Positions 8,015-16,082 of a stretch of DNA of 58,887 nt are shown here, piece after piece. Position 1 is the stretch's first letter, and the number at the start of each line of letters is the position of its first letter. The notes beneath the pieces are model-generated. The model was given only the letters and a program-made list of their open reading frames with translations. It had not been told where the DNA came from and did no database searches. The stretch is from Planctomycetota bacterium. GTDB lineage: Bacteria; Planctomycetota; Phycisphaerae; Sedimentisphaerales; Anaerobacaceae. The translations under genes and the position numbers were made by a program. The DNA lies in assembly GCA_019456195.1 (NCBI GenBank), contig VRUK01000014.1:1-58887 (forward strand). The letters are read 5' to 3'.

Positions 8015-8920
8015 ATGGAAACCGATAAAGGCAAAAAAGCAAATCATTTCAGCAGTCAGCAGCATCCCGAGGACGAGCTTAGGGAATATCAGGCGAAATT
8101 CAGGGTCTTGTTCGAGAATGTCAGCAGCGGGGTGGCTATATATGAAGCGAGAAATGACGGCGAAGATTTTGTATTTGTTGATTTCAACTCCGCGGCCGAA
8201 GAAATTGAGCATATAAAAAAAGAAGAGTTGATAGGTAAAAGCGTCGCAGAGGTCTTTCCCGGAGTCAAGGAGTTCGGTCTTTTCGAAGTTTTCCAGCGAG
8301 TTTACAAGACGGGCACGCCGGAACACCTCCCCATTTCAATATATAAAGATGAAAGGGTCGCAGGCTGGCGCGAAAACTATGTATATAGATTGCCATCGGG
8401 ACAGATTGTGGCCGTGTATGATGATGTAAGCGCGCGTAAACGCAACGAATTAATGACTCGGATGACCGATCAGTGCTTCAAAGCCATTGCAGACTACACT
8501 TATGACTGGGAGGTCTGGGTTGCTCCGACCAGTCGAGTTCTTTGGACAAATCCAGCGGTAAAGCGCGTTACCGGCTACAGTATCAAAGAGCTTATGGCTA
8601 TGTCGGATTATCCAATATGTCTTATTTATAAAGGTGATCGAGATCGGATGGGCCGGGCCTTTCAGTCGGCACTTGAAGGAAGTACTGGAAACGATGTCGA
8701 GTTCAGGATCGAGCGCAAGGATGGTAAAATAATCTGGGTAGCAATGTCGTGGCAGCCTATCTATGACGACAAAGGCAATTCGTTAGGACACCGTGAGAGT
8801 ATCCGAGACATCACCACTCGCAAAAAGGCCGAACAATCTCTGGAAAAAGCTGAGCAAGAAAAAGATGCGGAACTGCAAGCTCTGAAAGCTTTTCTTGGTA
8901 ATGAGGACATCGAACCGTAG
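8015..8920 (+). CDS. tandem PAS-domain protein without output domain
   Basis: A 301-residue cytosolic protein. The first PAS domain spans about residues 25-140 (FENVSSGVAIYEA ... VAVYDDVSARK). The second PAS/PAC spans about 150-272 (NPAVKRVTGYSIKELMAM ... RESIRDITTRKKAE), followed by a charged coiled-coil segment to the end. No histidine kinase, GGDEF, EAL, HTH or methyl-accepting domain follows, so it is either a stand-alone sensory adaptor or the remnant of a larger sensor. It begins after a 248-bp gap with a weak AAGG ribosome site and ends at a hairpin facing the convergent pectate lyase gene. The ligand is unknown. Confidence 0.75.
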   Translation: METDKGKKANHFSSQQHPEDELREYQAKFRVLFENVSSGVAIYEARNDGEDFVFVDFNSAAEEIEHIKKEELIGKSVAEVFPGVKEFGLFEVFQRVYKTGTPEHLPISIYKDERVAGWRENYVYRLPSGQIVAVYDDVSARKRNELMTRMTDQCFKAIADYTYDWEVWVAPTSRVLWTNPAVKRVTGYSIKELMAMSDYPICLIYKGDRDRMGRAFQSALEGSTGNDVEFRIERKDGKIIWVAMSWQPIYDDKGNSLGHRESIRDITTRKKAEQSLEKAEQEKDAELQALKAFLGNEDIEP

Positions 8921-8938
8921 CAGGGGAAAGTGAAAAGG

Positions 8939-8962
8939 AATCAATCCCGGGGGCGATTGATT
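8939..8962. terminator. bidirectional terminator-like hairpin between convergent genes
   Basis: AATCAATC (8939-8946) pairs perfectly with GATTGATT (8955-8962) around the loop CCGGGGGC. It lies in the 55-bp gap where the PAS gene (plus) and the lyase gene (minus) converge. T-tracts are weak on both sides. Confidence 0.5.
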
Positions 8963-8975
8963 TGACAGATAAACC

Positions 8976-10616
8976 TCAAGGTGATAATGAGTGCAGATAC
9001 TCTTCGATATTGGTGTAACCGTCTCTATCAAGGTCGCTATTGCCATCGGAAGCATCTTGTGGATCCAATCCGTTATTTAATTCCCAGTCATCGGGCATTC
9101 CATCATGATCAGTATCCACGGGGGATGTCCCGCTTGCAAGTTCGGGATAACCGCCGACATCTTCCGGCGAATCGATAATCGAACCAGTTCCGCTGCTGAC
9201 ATCATTGACAATACGCTGGTCAACGGCATCACGCTGAGGCGCTATCGCTCCGACTTGAGCAAGCACTACATCCCGAGCATCGACTGGGCTTGTCGAGGTA
9301 ATAGGGGGAGTTTCAAATTTTGTGAGGCTGCGATTTTTTTCCGGAGCGACTCCCTCATCTCCCCAGCGGAAGCCGACAATGTCCCAGTCATCCATGTTCG
9401 GGTCGGGACGATGCGGGCCAATATTATCTTTAACAAATATTTTGGGATTACCTTCGGAGAAAAAGATTTCATACGGGCCGGGATTTGTTGACGAGCCCGC
9501 AATGAAGCAGTTCCCGATGAAGTTCAGAAATGTATTCGAGTCATAATCACCTATCTCGGCCGGGAGTACTCCCCAGTTGTAAATTACGTTGTTCACTATG
9601 TCGTGAGTGCCTCCCTTCGAGATTAGTGGATTGCGGAAATCGTTGTGAGCCAGCAGGTTGTGATGAATCGATACGTGATAAGAGCTGTCCCCTATAAGCA
9701 GGCCGGCACTGTGTGTCTTTTTGCGGTGACGGCTTCTGTTCAGGGCCTCGCTGATGATGCACCAGGAGATGGTTATATCGTGAGCCCCGTACCAAGTGCT
9801 GACGGTTTCGTCCTCACCCCAGCTTGCCGAGACATGGTCCACCACCACATTGTAGGCATCGTCGTTTTGGCCAGCGTACTTGCCCATGATACTAATCGCG
9901 TCATTTATATCGGCATCGACAGGTCCTTTATTTCCAGGTCTGACGCGTATATGCCGGATAAGCACATCGTGTGTCATAATCGCAATGCCGGCACCCTTGA
10001 TGCAGATGCCACCGCCGGGAGCGGTTTGGCCAGCGAGTGTTACAAATGGGTTAAGAATCTGCAATTCCGATTGTAGCTCGATTGTACCCGAAACACGAAA
10101 TACGATTATCCGAGGGGAAGAAACATTTACGGCGGCCCGCAGTGTCCCCGGCCCATCGTCGGCCAGAGAGGTCACTTCAATTACCTGGCCGCCACGGCCT
10201 GCGATAGTCCTTGTGCCAAAACCTTCAGCTCCGGGGAACACCGGCAATCCAACCTGCGGTTCGAACGGCCTGGGCGTGCTCGGATTTATTGGAGTTTTCT
10301 GCTTCAGCCTTTCGTTAACCATGGGAATCCCAATGAGCAGGATGAACGCCGCCAATAGTAATGTACCCATCGTTGAAAATATCCGGGCCAAAAACAAACT
10401 CTGTTTCGCACGGAGCATTTTCACCCCAAGATAAATAACCGCTACAGGACACAGGGACATAGCGGCCCATATAACAAGCGGTCCGGGGAACTTCATTAAC
10501 CAGGCATCGAAGATATTAGCGACTCTAAAGTAAAATAGTAATATGAGAAACCAGAGAAGCAGCGGAATGCCGAGCAGTAATAAGCCCAATTTTGTATATC
10601 TGGGGGACATTTTCAT
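8976..10616 (-). CDS. membrane-anchored pectate lyase-like beta-helix protein
   Basis: A 546-residue protein. The N-terminus has three hydrophobic segments (about residues 9-30, 45-65 and 78-97) instead of a plain signal peptide. From about residue 125 comes a parallel beta-helix of the pectate lyase/PL1 type: PVFPGAEGFGTRTIAGRGG, then LADDGPGTLRAAV, HDVLIRHIRVRPG, VVDHVSASWGEDE and SIHHNLLAHNDFRNPL. The C-terminus (about 500-546) carries Ca-binding DxDxDG repeats (DTDHDGMPDDWE, then DLDRDGYTNIEEY) of the dockerin/thrombospondin-3 kind. Expected role: extracytoplasmic cleavage of pectic or related uronic polysaccharide at the outer face of the inner membrane. An FAD oxidoreductase gene lies 22 bp upstream on the same strand, so the two are probably cotranscribed. 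The exact substrate is unknown. Confidence 0.8.
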   Translation of the reverse strand: MKMSPRYTKLGLLLLGIPLLLWFLILLFYFRVANIFDAWLMKFPGPLVIWAAMSLCPVAVIYLGVKMLRAKQSLFLARIFSTMGTLLLAAFILLIGIPMVNERLKQKTPINPSTPRPFEPQVGLPVFPGAEGFGTRTIAGRGGQVIEVTSLADDGPGTLRAAVNVSSPRIIVFRVSGTIELQSELQILNPFVTLAGQTAPGGGICIKGAGIAIMTHDVLIRHIRVRPGNKGPVDADINDAISIMGKYAGQNDDAYNVVVDHVSASWGEDETVSTWYGAHDITISWCIISEALNRSRHRKKTHSAGLLIGDSSYHVSIHHNLLAHNDFRNPLISKGGTHDIVNNVIYNWGVLPAEIGDYDSNTFLNFIGNCFIAGSSTNPGPYEIFFSEGNPKIFVKDNIGPHRPDPNMDDWDIVGFRWGDEGVAPEKNRSLTKFETPPITSTSPVDARDVVLAQVGAIAPQRDAVDQRIVNDVSSGTGSIIDSPEDVGGYPELASGTSPVDTDHDGMPDDWELNNGLDPQDASDGNSDLDRDGYTNIEEYLHSLSP

Positions 10617-10638
10617 TTAATCGCTCTTTAGGGAACCT

Positions 10639-12096
10639 CTAACTTTCAAGATAGACGCCGCCTTTTACGAGGGCTTTTCTCAAATCGCCGTAGCGTAGTT
10701 CTCGCGAGCCGCAGTTTTTAGCAGCGCAAAGAGCGGCCGCTGTGCCTGTTGCCTGTCCCTGTCCCATACAGCATACGGTATTTCTGGTGGACATGTGGGG
10801 TCTATGGTCGGAGGTTATCATCATGCCTGCGACGAGCAGGTTCTCGATGCCCGCGGCGCGAAGGGCACGGTATGGAATGCCGTACGTGCCGCCGTTCCTG
10901 ACCTGGTAACGCGGCGCGCTGTCATGAAATCCATACGCCATCACATCGTCATCGAAGTGCCTGCCCCCGATGACGTCTTCATGGCTTATGTCGTAGTCAC
11001 ATGTGATGAGCCTGCCCCGGCGGATGTTAAGTGTGGGGCTGGTCCGGGCCATGAAAGCCTTCTTACAACCGGGGACGTACTTCCTGAACAGATCCACCGC
11101 CTTCGCCTGTCGTTTTCTTACTTCAAGCTCGGCTTTGGCCATATCATCGCGGTTGATAACACTGCCCGGGACCTTGAAATTGCACTTAACGAACATGAGA
11201 TAATTATCATGAACGGTGGTAATCATCGAGGACATGCCAATCTTCCTCGACTCCTTCTGGAACTCACCTCCAAGACCGCCGTTGAAACGTACAACTTTCC
11301 CGGGCTGGCCGCTTCGCAAACCGTAGGCGAGCTGATTGGACCGGCCGTGGGCTTCGAGATGCGCAACATAGCCGTCCAGATCCACATTTGCCAGGCCAAT
11401 GCTGTTGCAGCAGGCATAATCGTTGGGGACAATGTAATCCGCCCCGGCAAATGCGGCCAGGTCGCCGTAGGCTGAGCAGTCCACAAACGCGCCGGCGTAA
11501 ATCGCCTCTCTTCCGGAGCGACTGTCCACTATCGCACCCCTTATGCGGCTGCCATCCATAATTGCCCCGGTGAGCAGTGTGTTCACTGCGATAAAGACAC
11601 CGGCTTCATCGAGCATTTGCATAGTGACAAGTTTGTAAAGCTCGGTATCGATCGCCGTGCATACAGAATCATAATCATATCCTCTCACCATCTCGGCATG
11701 TCCCGAGCAAGCGCCGATTTTCAGGAGGCGGTCGATAATCTGCTGAGGAATTCCGCGGACCACCTGACGTTTTTTCACGCCCGGGAAGGCCTTCCACAAA
11801 TTGTAGAAGCTGTGAAGTGCAGTACCGCCTTCGGTGACGGTCCCGCCGGTATAGCCTTTCCTTTCAATCAACATGGTCCTGGCGCCCTGCTGAGCGGCCG
11901 CGAGAGCCGCCACGACGCCCCCCGTGCCGGCACCAGCTACAACGACATCGAATTTTCTGACGGGCAGTTTTTTCGCAGGCTCCTCGTAGTAGTCCCCAGA
12001 CTGATTCAAGACGCGTGCCTGGCTATCCTTTGGAAAACCAGCCAAAACGCCCATTCCCAGCAGTACGCTATTTTTCGAAAATTCTCGACGATCCAT
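10639..12096 (-). CDS. FAD-dependent oxidoreductase, secreted (Tat-like)
   Basis: A 485-residue protein. The N-terminus MDRREFSKNSVLLGMGVLAG resembles a twin-arginine signal. The Rossmann FAD-binding motif VVAGAGTGGVVAALAAAQQG lies at about 52-71, with the acidic end of strand two in MLIERKGYTGG. A C-terminal FAD contact motif (CCMGQGQATGTAAAL) completes the fold, which matches the FAD-dependent oxidoreductase group common in Planctomycetes (PF12831-like). The start at 12096 is supported by AAAGGAGATAGGA. It is cotranscribed with the pectate lyase-like gene, which suggests oxidation of a sugar or uronate released there; that link is inference. Confidence 0.8.
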   Translation of the reverse strand: MDRREFSKNSVLLGMGVLAGFPKDSQARVLNQSGDYYEEPAKKLPVRKFDVVVAGAGTGGVVAALAAAQQGARTMLIERKGYTGGTVTEGGTALHSFYNLWKAFPGVKKRQVVRGIPQQIIDRLLKIGACSGHAEMVRGYDYDSVCTAIDTELYKLVTMQMLDEAGVFIAVNTLLTGAIMDGSRIRGAIVDSRSGREAIYAGAFVDCSAYGDLAAFAGADYIVPNDYACCNSIGLANVDLDGYVAHLEAHGRSNQLAYGLRSGQPGKVVRFNGGLGGEFQKESRKIGMSSMITTVHDNYLMFVKCNFKVPGSVINRDDMAKAELEVRKRQAKAVDLFRKYVPGCKKAFMARTSPTLNIRRGRLITCDYDISHEDVIGGRHFDDDVMAYGFHDSAPRYQVRNGGTYGIPYRALRAAGIENLLVAGMMITSDHRPHMSTRNTVCCMGQGQATGTAAALCAAKNCGSRELRYGDLRKALVKGGVYLES

Positions 12097-12233
12097 TCCT
12101 ATCTCCTTTGAAAAATCTCGTTGCGGCCAAGCGTTGATGTGGAAATTACATACGCCTGAGCCATTTGTAATCTAATACCGTCGATGGCAAAGATAGAAAT
12201 TTTATACTGAATCAAAGCCTAATGCAAGATGCT

Positions 12234-12791
12234 TTATTCACTGAGTTTGACGGCTGTTCCGTAAACTAAAAGCTCGGCGGCGCTGCCGACAACACTCGTA
12301 GTCATATAGCGAACATTAATTATTGCATCGGCTCCCATTTGTACGGCCTGGGCAGTCATCCTGTTGGCGGCGGTTGAGCGAGCACTTCCCATCATTTCTG
12401 TGTATTCGGTCAATTCGCCGCCAAGAACGAGTCTGATAAGAGCGGACAGGTCTTTGCCAAGCCAGATGGCAAAGACGGTATGTCCCTGAACGAGGCCGAG
12501 AATTTCACTTGTCTGACGGCCGGGCACATCTGTGGAGTTCAACAGTAAAATGCTGCGGTCAGGTTCAGCAGATTCCGGCTTCTCCGTCGGTATCCCGGCT
12601 ATTTTTTGTTCGAGAGCCACTGTCACCAGGACCACAAGGATACCGCCCAGAAGGCAGAAAATCGCTATCCTCAGAAACCAGGGTACTACCGGGTCATTTG
12701 AGGTCATCACATGCCACGGCACTCCAACAAATATAACAGTGAAGAGCCCGAGCACAAAGGCCAGAGAACCAATGTGTCTTAATGTTTTCAT
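12234..12791 (-). CDS. YbjQ/UPF0145-like heavy-metal-binding domain protein with membrane anchor
   Basis: A 185-residue protein counted from the ATG at 12791, chosen because AAAGGAGATGCT precedes it; an in-frame ATG at 12806 lies before that ribosome site. Two hydrophobic helices lie near residues 10-30 and 37-62. A YbjQ/DUF74-type domain follows (about 80-182): ILLLNSTDVPGRQ, a variable centre, AANRMTAQAVQMGADAIINV, and the closing strand LLVYGTAVKL. Family members form pentameric rings; their role is unsettled. The gene is followed downstream on the same strand by the lyase pair but separated by about 140 bp, so it is probably a separate unit. Confidence 0.75.
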   Translation of the reverse strand: MKTLRHIGSLAFVLGLFTVIFVGVPWHVMTSNDPVVPWFLRIAIFCLLGGILVVLVTVALEQKIAGIPTEKPESAEPDRSILLLNSTDVPGRQTSEILGLVQGHTVFAIWLGKDLSALIRLVLGGELTEYTEMMGSARSTAANRMTAQAVQMGADAIINVRYMTTSVVGSAAELLVYGTAVKLSE

Positions 12792-12879
12792 AGCATCTCC
12801 TTTCATTTAACCATAAAAATACCTTCAGTAGGCACGCTCATATTGAAATCGCCTGCATGTTCTTATGAGATTTTCTTCA

Positions 12880-13506
12880 TTAACTGTCATCTCCCTCATG
12901 ATAGATATACAGAGGAAGTGACATTTTCCACTTGATTGCGGATAATCTCAGGCCGAGTGTTATAATAACCGAGGCAATAGCTGCAAGGCCCTGGTGTTGC
13001 AGAGCGACGGAAACGAAGCAGAACGTAATTGCTCCGCAAAGGGAAGCGGTAGCATAAATCTCACGACGCAGAATCAGCGGAATTTCCCCGGATAAAATGT
13101 CACGGATTATACCACCGACAACACCGGTCATAATACCCATTACGACGGCAATACCCGGTGAAATGCCCATGTCCAGGGCTTTCTGAGTTCCCAAAACCGT
13201 GAACACAGCCAGGCCGAAAGCATCAGCTACTGAGAGCAGTTTGAGCGGCAGGCCGCAAAAGCGAACCAGAAAAAAAGTTACTATCGCTGTTGCTACTGCT
13301 ACCAGCAGGTAGATTGGGGCTGAAACCCAGAAAACGGGGCTGACACCCAAAACCAAATCCCGTAGAGTGCCACCGCCAAGAGCAGTTACAGTTGCCAGGA
13401 CAACAACTCCGAAGAGGTCCATGCGTTTTTTGCCGGCAGCAAGCGAGCCGGTTATCGCAAAGACCGCAACGCCAAAGAGGTCCATCACATACAAGAGAGT
13501 CTGCAT
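12880..13506 (-). CDS. TRIC-type cation channel (UPF0126 family, YicG/YadS-like)
   Basis: A 208-residue inner-membrane protein with about seven transmembrane helices in two inverted-repeat-like halves. Each half ends with a glycine-rich turn followed by Arg-Asp: GGGTLRD at 44-50 and GGIIRD at 131-136, the hallmark of the UPF0126/TRIC family. Bacterial TRIC homologues form trimeric monovalent cation channels. Length is standard. It lies 88 bp downstream of the frameshifted parvulin end (start to start on the same strand), with no clear operon partner. Confidence 0.85.
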   Translation of the reverse strand: MQTLLYVMDLFGVAVFAITGSLAAGKKRMDLFGVVVLATVTALGGGTLRDLVLGVSPVFWVSAPIYLLVAVATAIVTFFLVRFCGLPLKLLSVADAFGLAVFTVLGTQKALDMGISPGIAVVMGIMTGVVGGIIRDILSGEIPLILRREIYATASLCGAITFCFVSVALQHQGLAAIASVIITLGLRLSAIKWKMSLPLYIYHEGDDS

Positions 13507-13583
13507 TATAGTGCTTTCAAGATACGACTTTTACTCATATGGTTTTGGAATAAAATTCCTGCTCTATACCATATAGCAAGCCC

Positions 13584-13866
13584 CTATTCAGTCCGGTTGG
13601 TAATTTCGATAAGATGGAAGCCAAACTGTGTTTGGACGGGACCATGAACTTTTCCGACTTCTTCACTAAAAACAACGTCATCAAATTCCTTGACCATTTG
13701 ACCCGGTGAAAATTCGCCCAAATGCCCACCCTGTTGATTAGAAGGACATTTAGAATGCTCCTTAGCGGCTTCGGCAAAATCAGTTCCATCTTCATATTTG
13801 TTGTTTGATGTTTTCACATTCTTCCTGTGTTTCAACCAGGATATGACGCGCTGTGGCTTTTGCCAT
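13584..13866 (-). pseudogene. ppiC: parvulin-type peptidyl-prolyl isomerase with a one-base frameshift
   Basis: Translation from ATG 13866 (ribosome site GGAG ten bases upstream) gives MAKATARHILVETQEECENI... and then hits a stop. The rest of a parvulin (EDGTDFAEAAKEHSKCPSNQ, GGHLGEFSPGQM, TQFGFHLIEI) continues in the next frame from about 13796. Dropping one A from the AAA run on the minus strand (plus-strand TTT at 13797-13799) restores a 93-residue protein, the length of E. coli PpiC, which it resembles throughout. The active cis-trans isomerase elements (RHILV, GGxLGEF, QFGxHLI) are all intact. This is either a recent inactivating mutation or a sequencing error in a short homopolymer. Confidence 0.85.
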
Positions 13867-13978
13867 GTTTGTCTCCATTCTTAAGGATTAATATTTAGAG
13901 CACCTAATAAAATGACTCTGGATTCGTATCTAACTATAGACTTACACATATGTCAAGAAATGCTTACCTGAGATTTTT

Positions 13979-14986
13979 TCAACTGAATGTCAACCAAAAA
14001 TCCGATGAAGCTTCTAAATGTAATCTTATGGTCTTATCCAAAGAAGCAGCAAGCCAACGCTTTACCGGAGTGAGTTCTCCTAAAGAAGCAAGGATGTCAC
14101 TGTCTATCTTTTCAGCCTTTTCTTCGGATTTCCAGAAAGATCCAAGCGTATTTGAAATAGTCCTCAATCTGTCATAAAGCGGGCTTAGCTTGATATTTCG
14201 CGCACAGCATGCATAAGGTGTGGCCGGGTTAAGGTCTCCACCAATCGCTCTGAGGATAGTAGCAACACCGCCGACGAAGTCCCAGTGACAGGGCATCAGG
14301 AGGTCTATAGCCATCGCCAGCGAAATCTCGGCTTGATGGCCATCTACCGTATCATGTATGATTGTCTCGATGGTTTGCTGGAGGAAGGCCGAGTTGTCTT
14401 TGTAATGTTCGCCCGCGGGATTAGCATCCGGCTCGCCGTAGTCGCCAAGACCCAGAGCTATATTATGATAGAGACGGCTCGGATCCAAGGCTTCACTAAT
14501 CTTATCGATGATACGCTCGACCTGCCATATTTTAAGTTGGCTCGGCAGACCGATGAAGCTCAATAGTTCATCTGCTGATATTCCACCAATATCCAAGTCT
14601 ATATCAGTAATAGCCGGATTTTCGCACCAGCTTGATAGTATCTGGCGGCAACTTTCCAGCTCTTTTTTGCGCTGTGGCGGCCGTTCATTCGATCGCTCCG
14701 GGTATCGCCCGGCGCCTATGGCTTTGGCAATATACTCGGCTTCTTTATCAGCTTCGTGATAGCATAATTCGAAAGCCGTAATAAGCTGCCTTATCTTAGT
14801 TGTATTATCGTCCAGGGGGGCAATAGAGTCTTCCATCTTATCGATGTCCAATATCTCACCGTCAGCTTCTGCGACACAGTTGCGCCAGCACGGCCTGGCC
14901 GAGACTCCATTTTCATTTGCTTTCTGAGCCGTTTGATTACCTCTATCTGGTTGTTTCGGGCTGCGAGTAATGTTCTCCTGCAGCAA
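13979..14986 (-). CDS. hypothetical protein, acidic, about 285-335 residues
   Basis: No family was recognised. The longest frame begins at TTG 14986. An internal ATG at about codon 51 (MEDSIAPLDD) would give a 285-residue protein. A different frame has ATG 15006 and a basic start, so the true N-terminus is uncertain and a frameshift there is possible. The body is rich in Asp, Glu, Ala and Leu and seems soluble and helical. It contains KEAEYIAKAIGAGRYPERS, DLDIGGISADELLSFIGLP and LGDYGEPDANPAGEHY. There is no signal peptide or transmembrane segment. It stands alone, between the parvulin gene and the hairpin at 15062-15084. Confidence 0.5.
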   Translation of the reverse strand: MLQENITRSPKQPDRGNQTAQKANENGVSARPCWRNCVAEADGEILDIDKMEDSIAPLDDNTTKIRQLITAFELCYHEADKEAEYIAKAIGAGRYPERSNERPPQRKKELESCRQILSSWCENPAITDIDLDIGGISADELLSFIGLPSQLKIWQVERIIDKISEALDPSRLYHNIALGLGDYGEPDANPAGEHYKDNSAFLQQTIETIIHDTVDGHQAEISLAMAIDLLMPCHWDFVGGVATILRAIGGDLNPATPYACCARNIKLSPLYDRLRTISNTLGSFWKSEEKAEKIDSDILASLGELTPVKRWLAASLDKTIRLHLEASSDFWLTFS

Positions 14987-15061
14987 ATAACTGAAAGAAT
15001 CCGCATGTCGATAGGATATTAATGGCAGAGGAGCAGGATTTGCAAGGAAATAATGCGTGAA

Positions 15062-15084
15062 AGCCCCAAATAAAATTTGGGGCT
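15062..15084 (-). terminator. hairpin downstream of the aldolase gene
   Basis: AGCCCCAAAT (15062-15071) and ATTTGGGGCT (15075-15084) form a perfect 10-bp stem with a 3-nt loop. It lies 30 bp beyond the stop of the minus-strand aldolase gene, so it probably ends the aroB-aldolase transcript. The T-tract is poor. Confidence 0.6.
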
Positions 15085-15113
15085 GTACATTGTCTTATGG
15101 TAATAAGAGACTG

Positions 15114-16058
15114 CTATTCCTGGGCTTCTCGCATTTTCTCATAGAACTCAGCGAATTTGTCTTTATCTTTAGTTTTTCGATATGCTATCGCTGAGCGAGG
15201 ATGCTCGTTCAATATACCGGTGACCATATAGGGTATTATATATCCCCACTCGATATCCTGCCGCATCGGTATCAAATAATCCTGTATAACTTTTAGAATC
15301 GGTGTCAGATTGAATTTGGGATTTTTCAGGAAACCGACTAAAAGCTCAAGGCAGCAATTGCCGGGGCCCCGGCCAATACCGTATAACGAACCATCGAGAT
15401 AATTGGCGTTGTGAACTATAGCTTCAATAGTGTTGCCATATGCAAGCTGCTGTTGGTTGTGACAGTGTATGCCTATTTCTTTTCCGGGCAGATGTTCCTG
15501 ATAAAGTTTGACAAGATACTCTATCTGCTCACTGTATAATGAGCCAAAACTATCTACAACGTAAACGATATCGACAGGTGTTTTTGCAAGCTGGTCAAGA
15601 GCTTCTTCGAGGTCAGGCTCAATTTCTCTTGAAATTGCCATAATATTGCATGTTGTTTCATAGCCGAGGTCATGACATTTATTTATAAGCTCTATAGCAC
15701 TGTCGATATATTTGACGTATGTCGCCGCCCGAATCAAATCTATCGGGCTTTCATCGGCAGGGGCAAACACCTGCTCTTTGACTCGATATGAGTCAACCAT
15801 TATGCTGACTTTTAAATCAGACTCAATTCCATCGATAACTTTTTTTATCTTATCGTCATCGCAGTATTTCCACGGGCCATATTCATCTGGCGGACAAAGC
15901 TCTCTGCTGCTTCGATAACCAAACTCCATATAGTCAACGCCACTTTTGGAGAGTGCCTGGTACACCGCACGTACAAAGTCATCAGTGAAATAATGGTTAT
16001 TAATAAGTCCGCCATCCCTGATTGTGCAATCAAGTACCTTTATTTGTTCTCTGTACAT
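15114..16058 (-). CDS. DRE-TIM metallolyase-family aldolase (HMGL-like)
   Basis: A 314-residue cytosolic TIM-barrel enzyme of the HMG-CoA lyase/4-hydroxy-2-oxovalerate aldolase superfamily. The metal and catalytic signature DCTIRDGG (residues about 10-17) stands for the usual D-x-T-x-R-D-G. A second metal site IGIHCHNQQQLAYGN is at about 195-209, and the glycine-rich YGIGRGPGNC turn lies near 223-232. It lacks the C-terminal domains of isopropylmalate or homocitrate synthase. It follows aroB by 24 bp on the same strand and is almost certainly cotranscribed with it. Whether it acts in an aromatic or keto-acid side pathway is not known; the substrate is unassigned. Confidence 0.8.
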   Translation of the reverse strand: MYREQIKVLDCTIRDGGLINNHYFTDDFVRAVYQALSKSGVDYMEFGYRSSRELCPPDEYGPWKYCDDDKIKKVIDGIESDLKVSIMVDSYRVKEQVFAPADESPIDLIRAATYVKYIDSAIELINKCHDLGYETTCNIMAISREIEPDLEEALDQLAKTPVDIVYVVDSFGSLYSEQIEYLVKLYQEHLPGKEIGIHCHNQQQLAYGNTIEAIVHNANYLDGSLYGIGRGPGNCCLELLVGFLKNPKFNLTPILKVIQDYLIPMRQDIEWGYIIPYMVTGILNEHPRSAIAYRKTKDKDKFAEFYEKMREAQE

Positions 16059-16082
16059 ATTCCAACCTTTAACTAATCTTCT

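Noticed and set aside
14791..15006. Frame with ATG 15006 upstream of the unknown minus-strand gene
   Set aside because: It could be an alternative N-terminus joined by a frameshift, but nothing confirms this. Mentioned in the entry for that gene.
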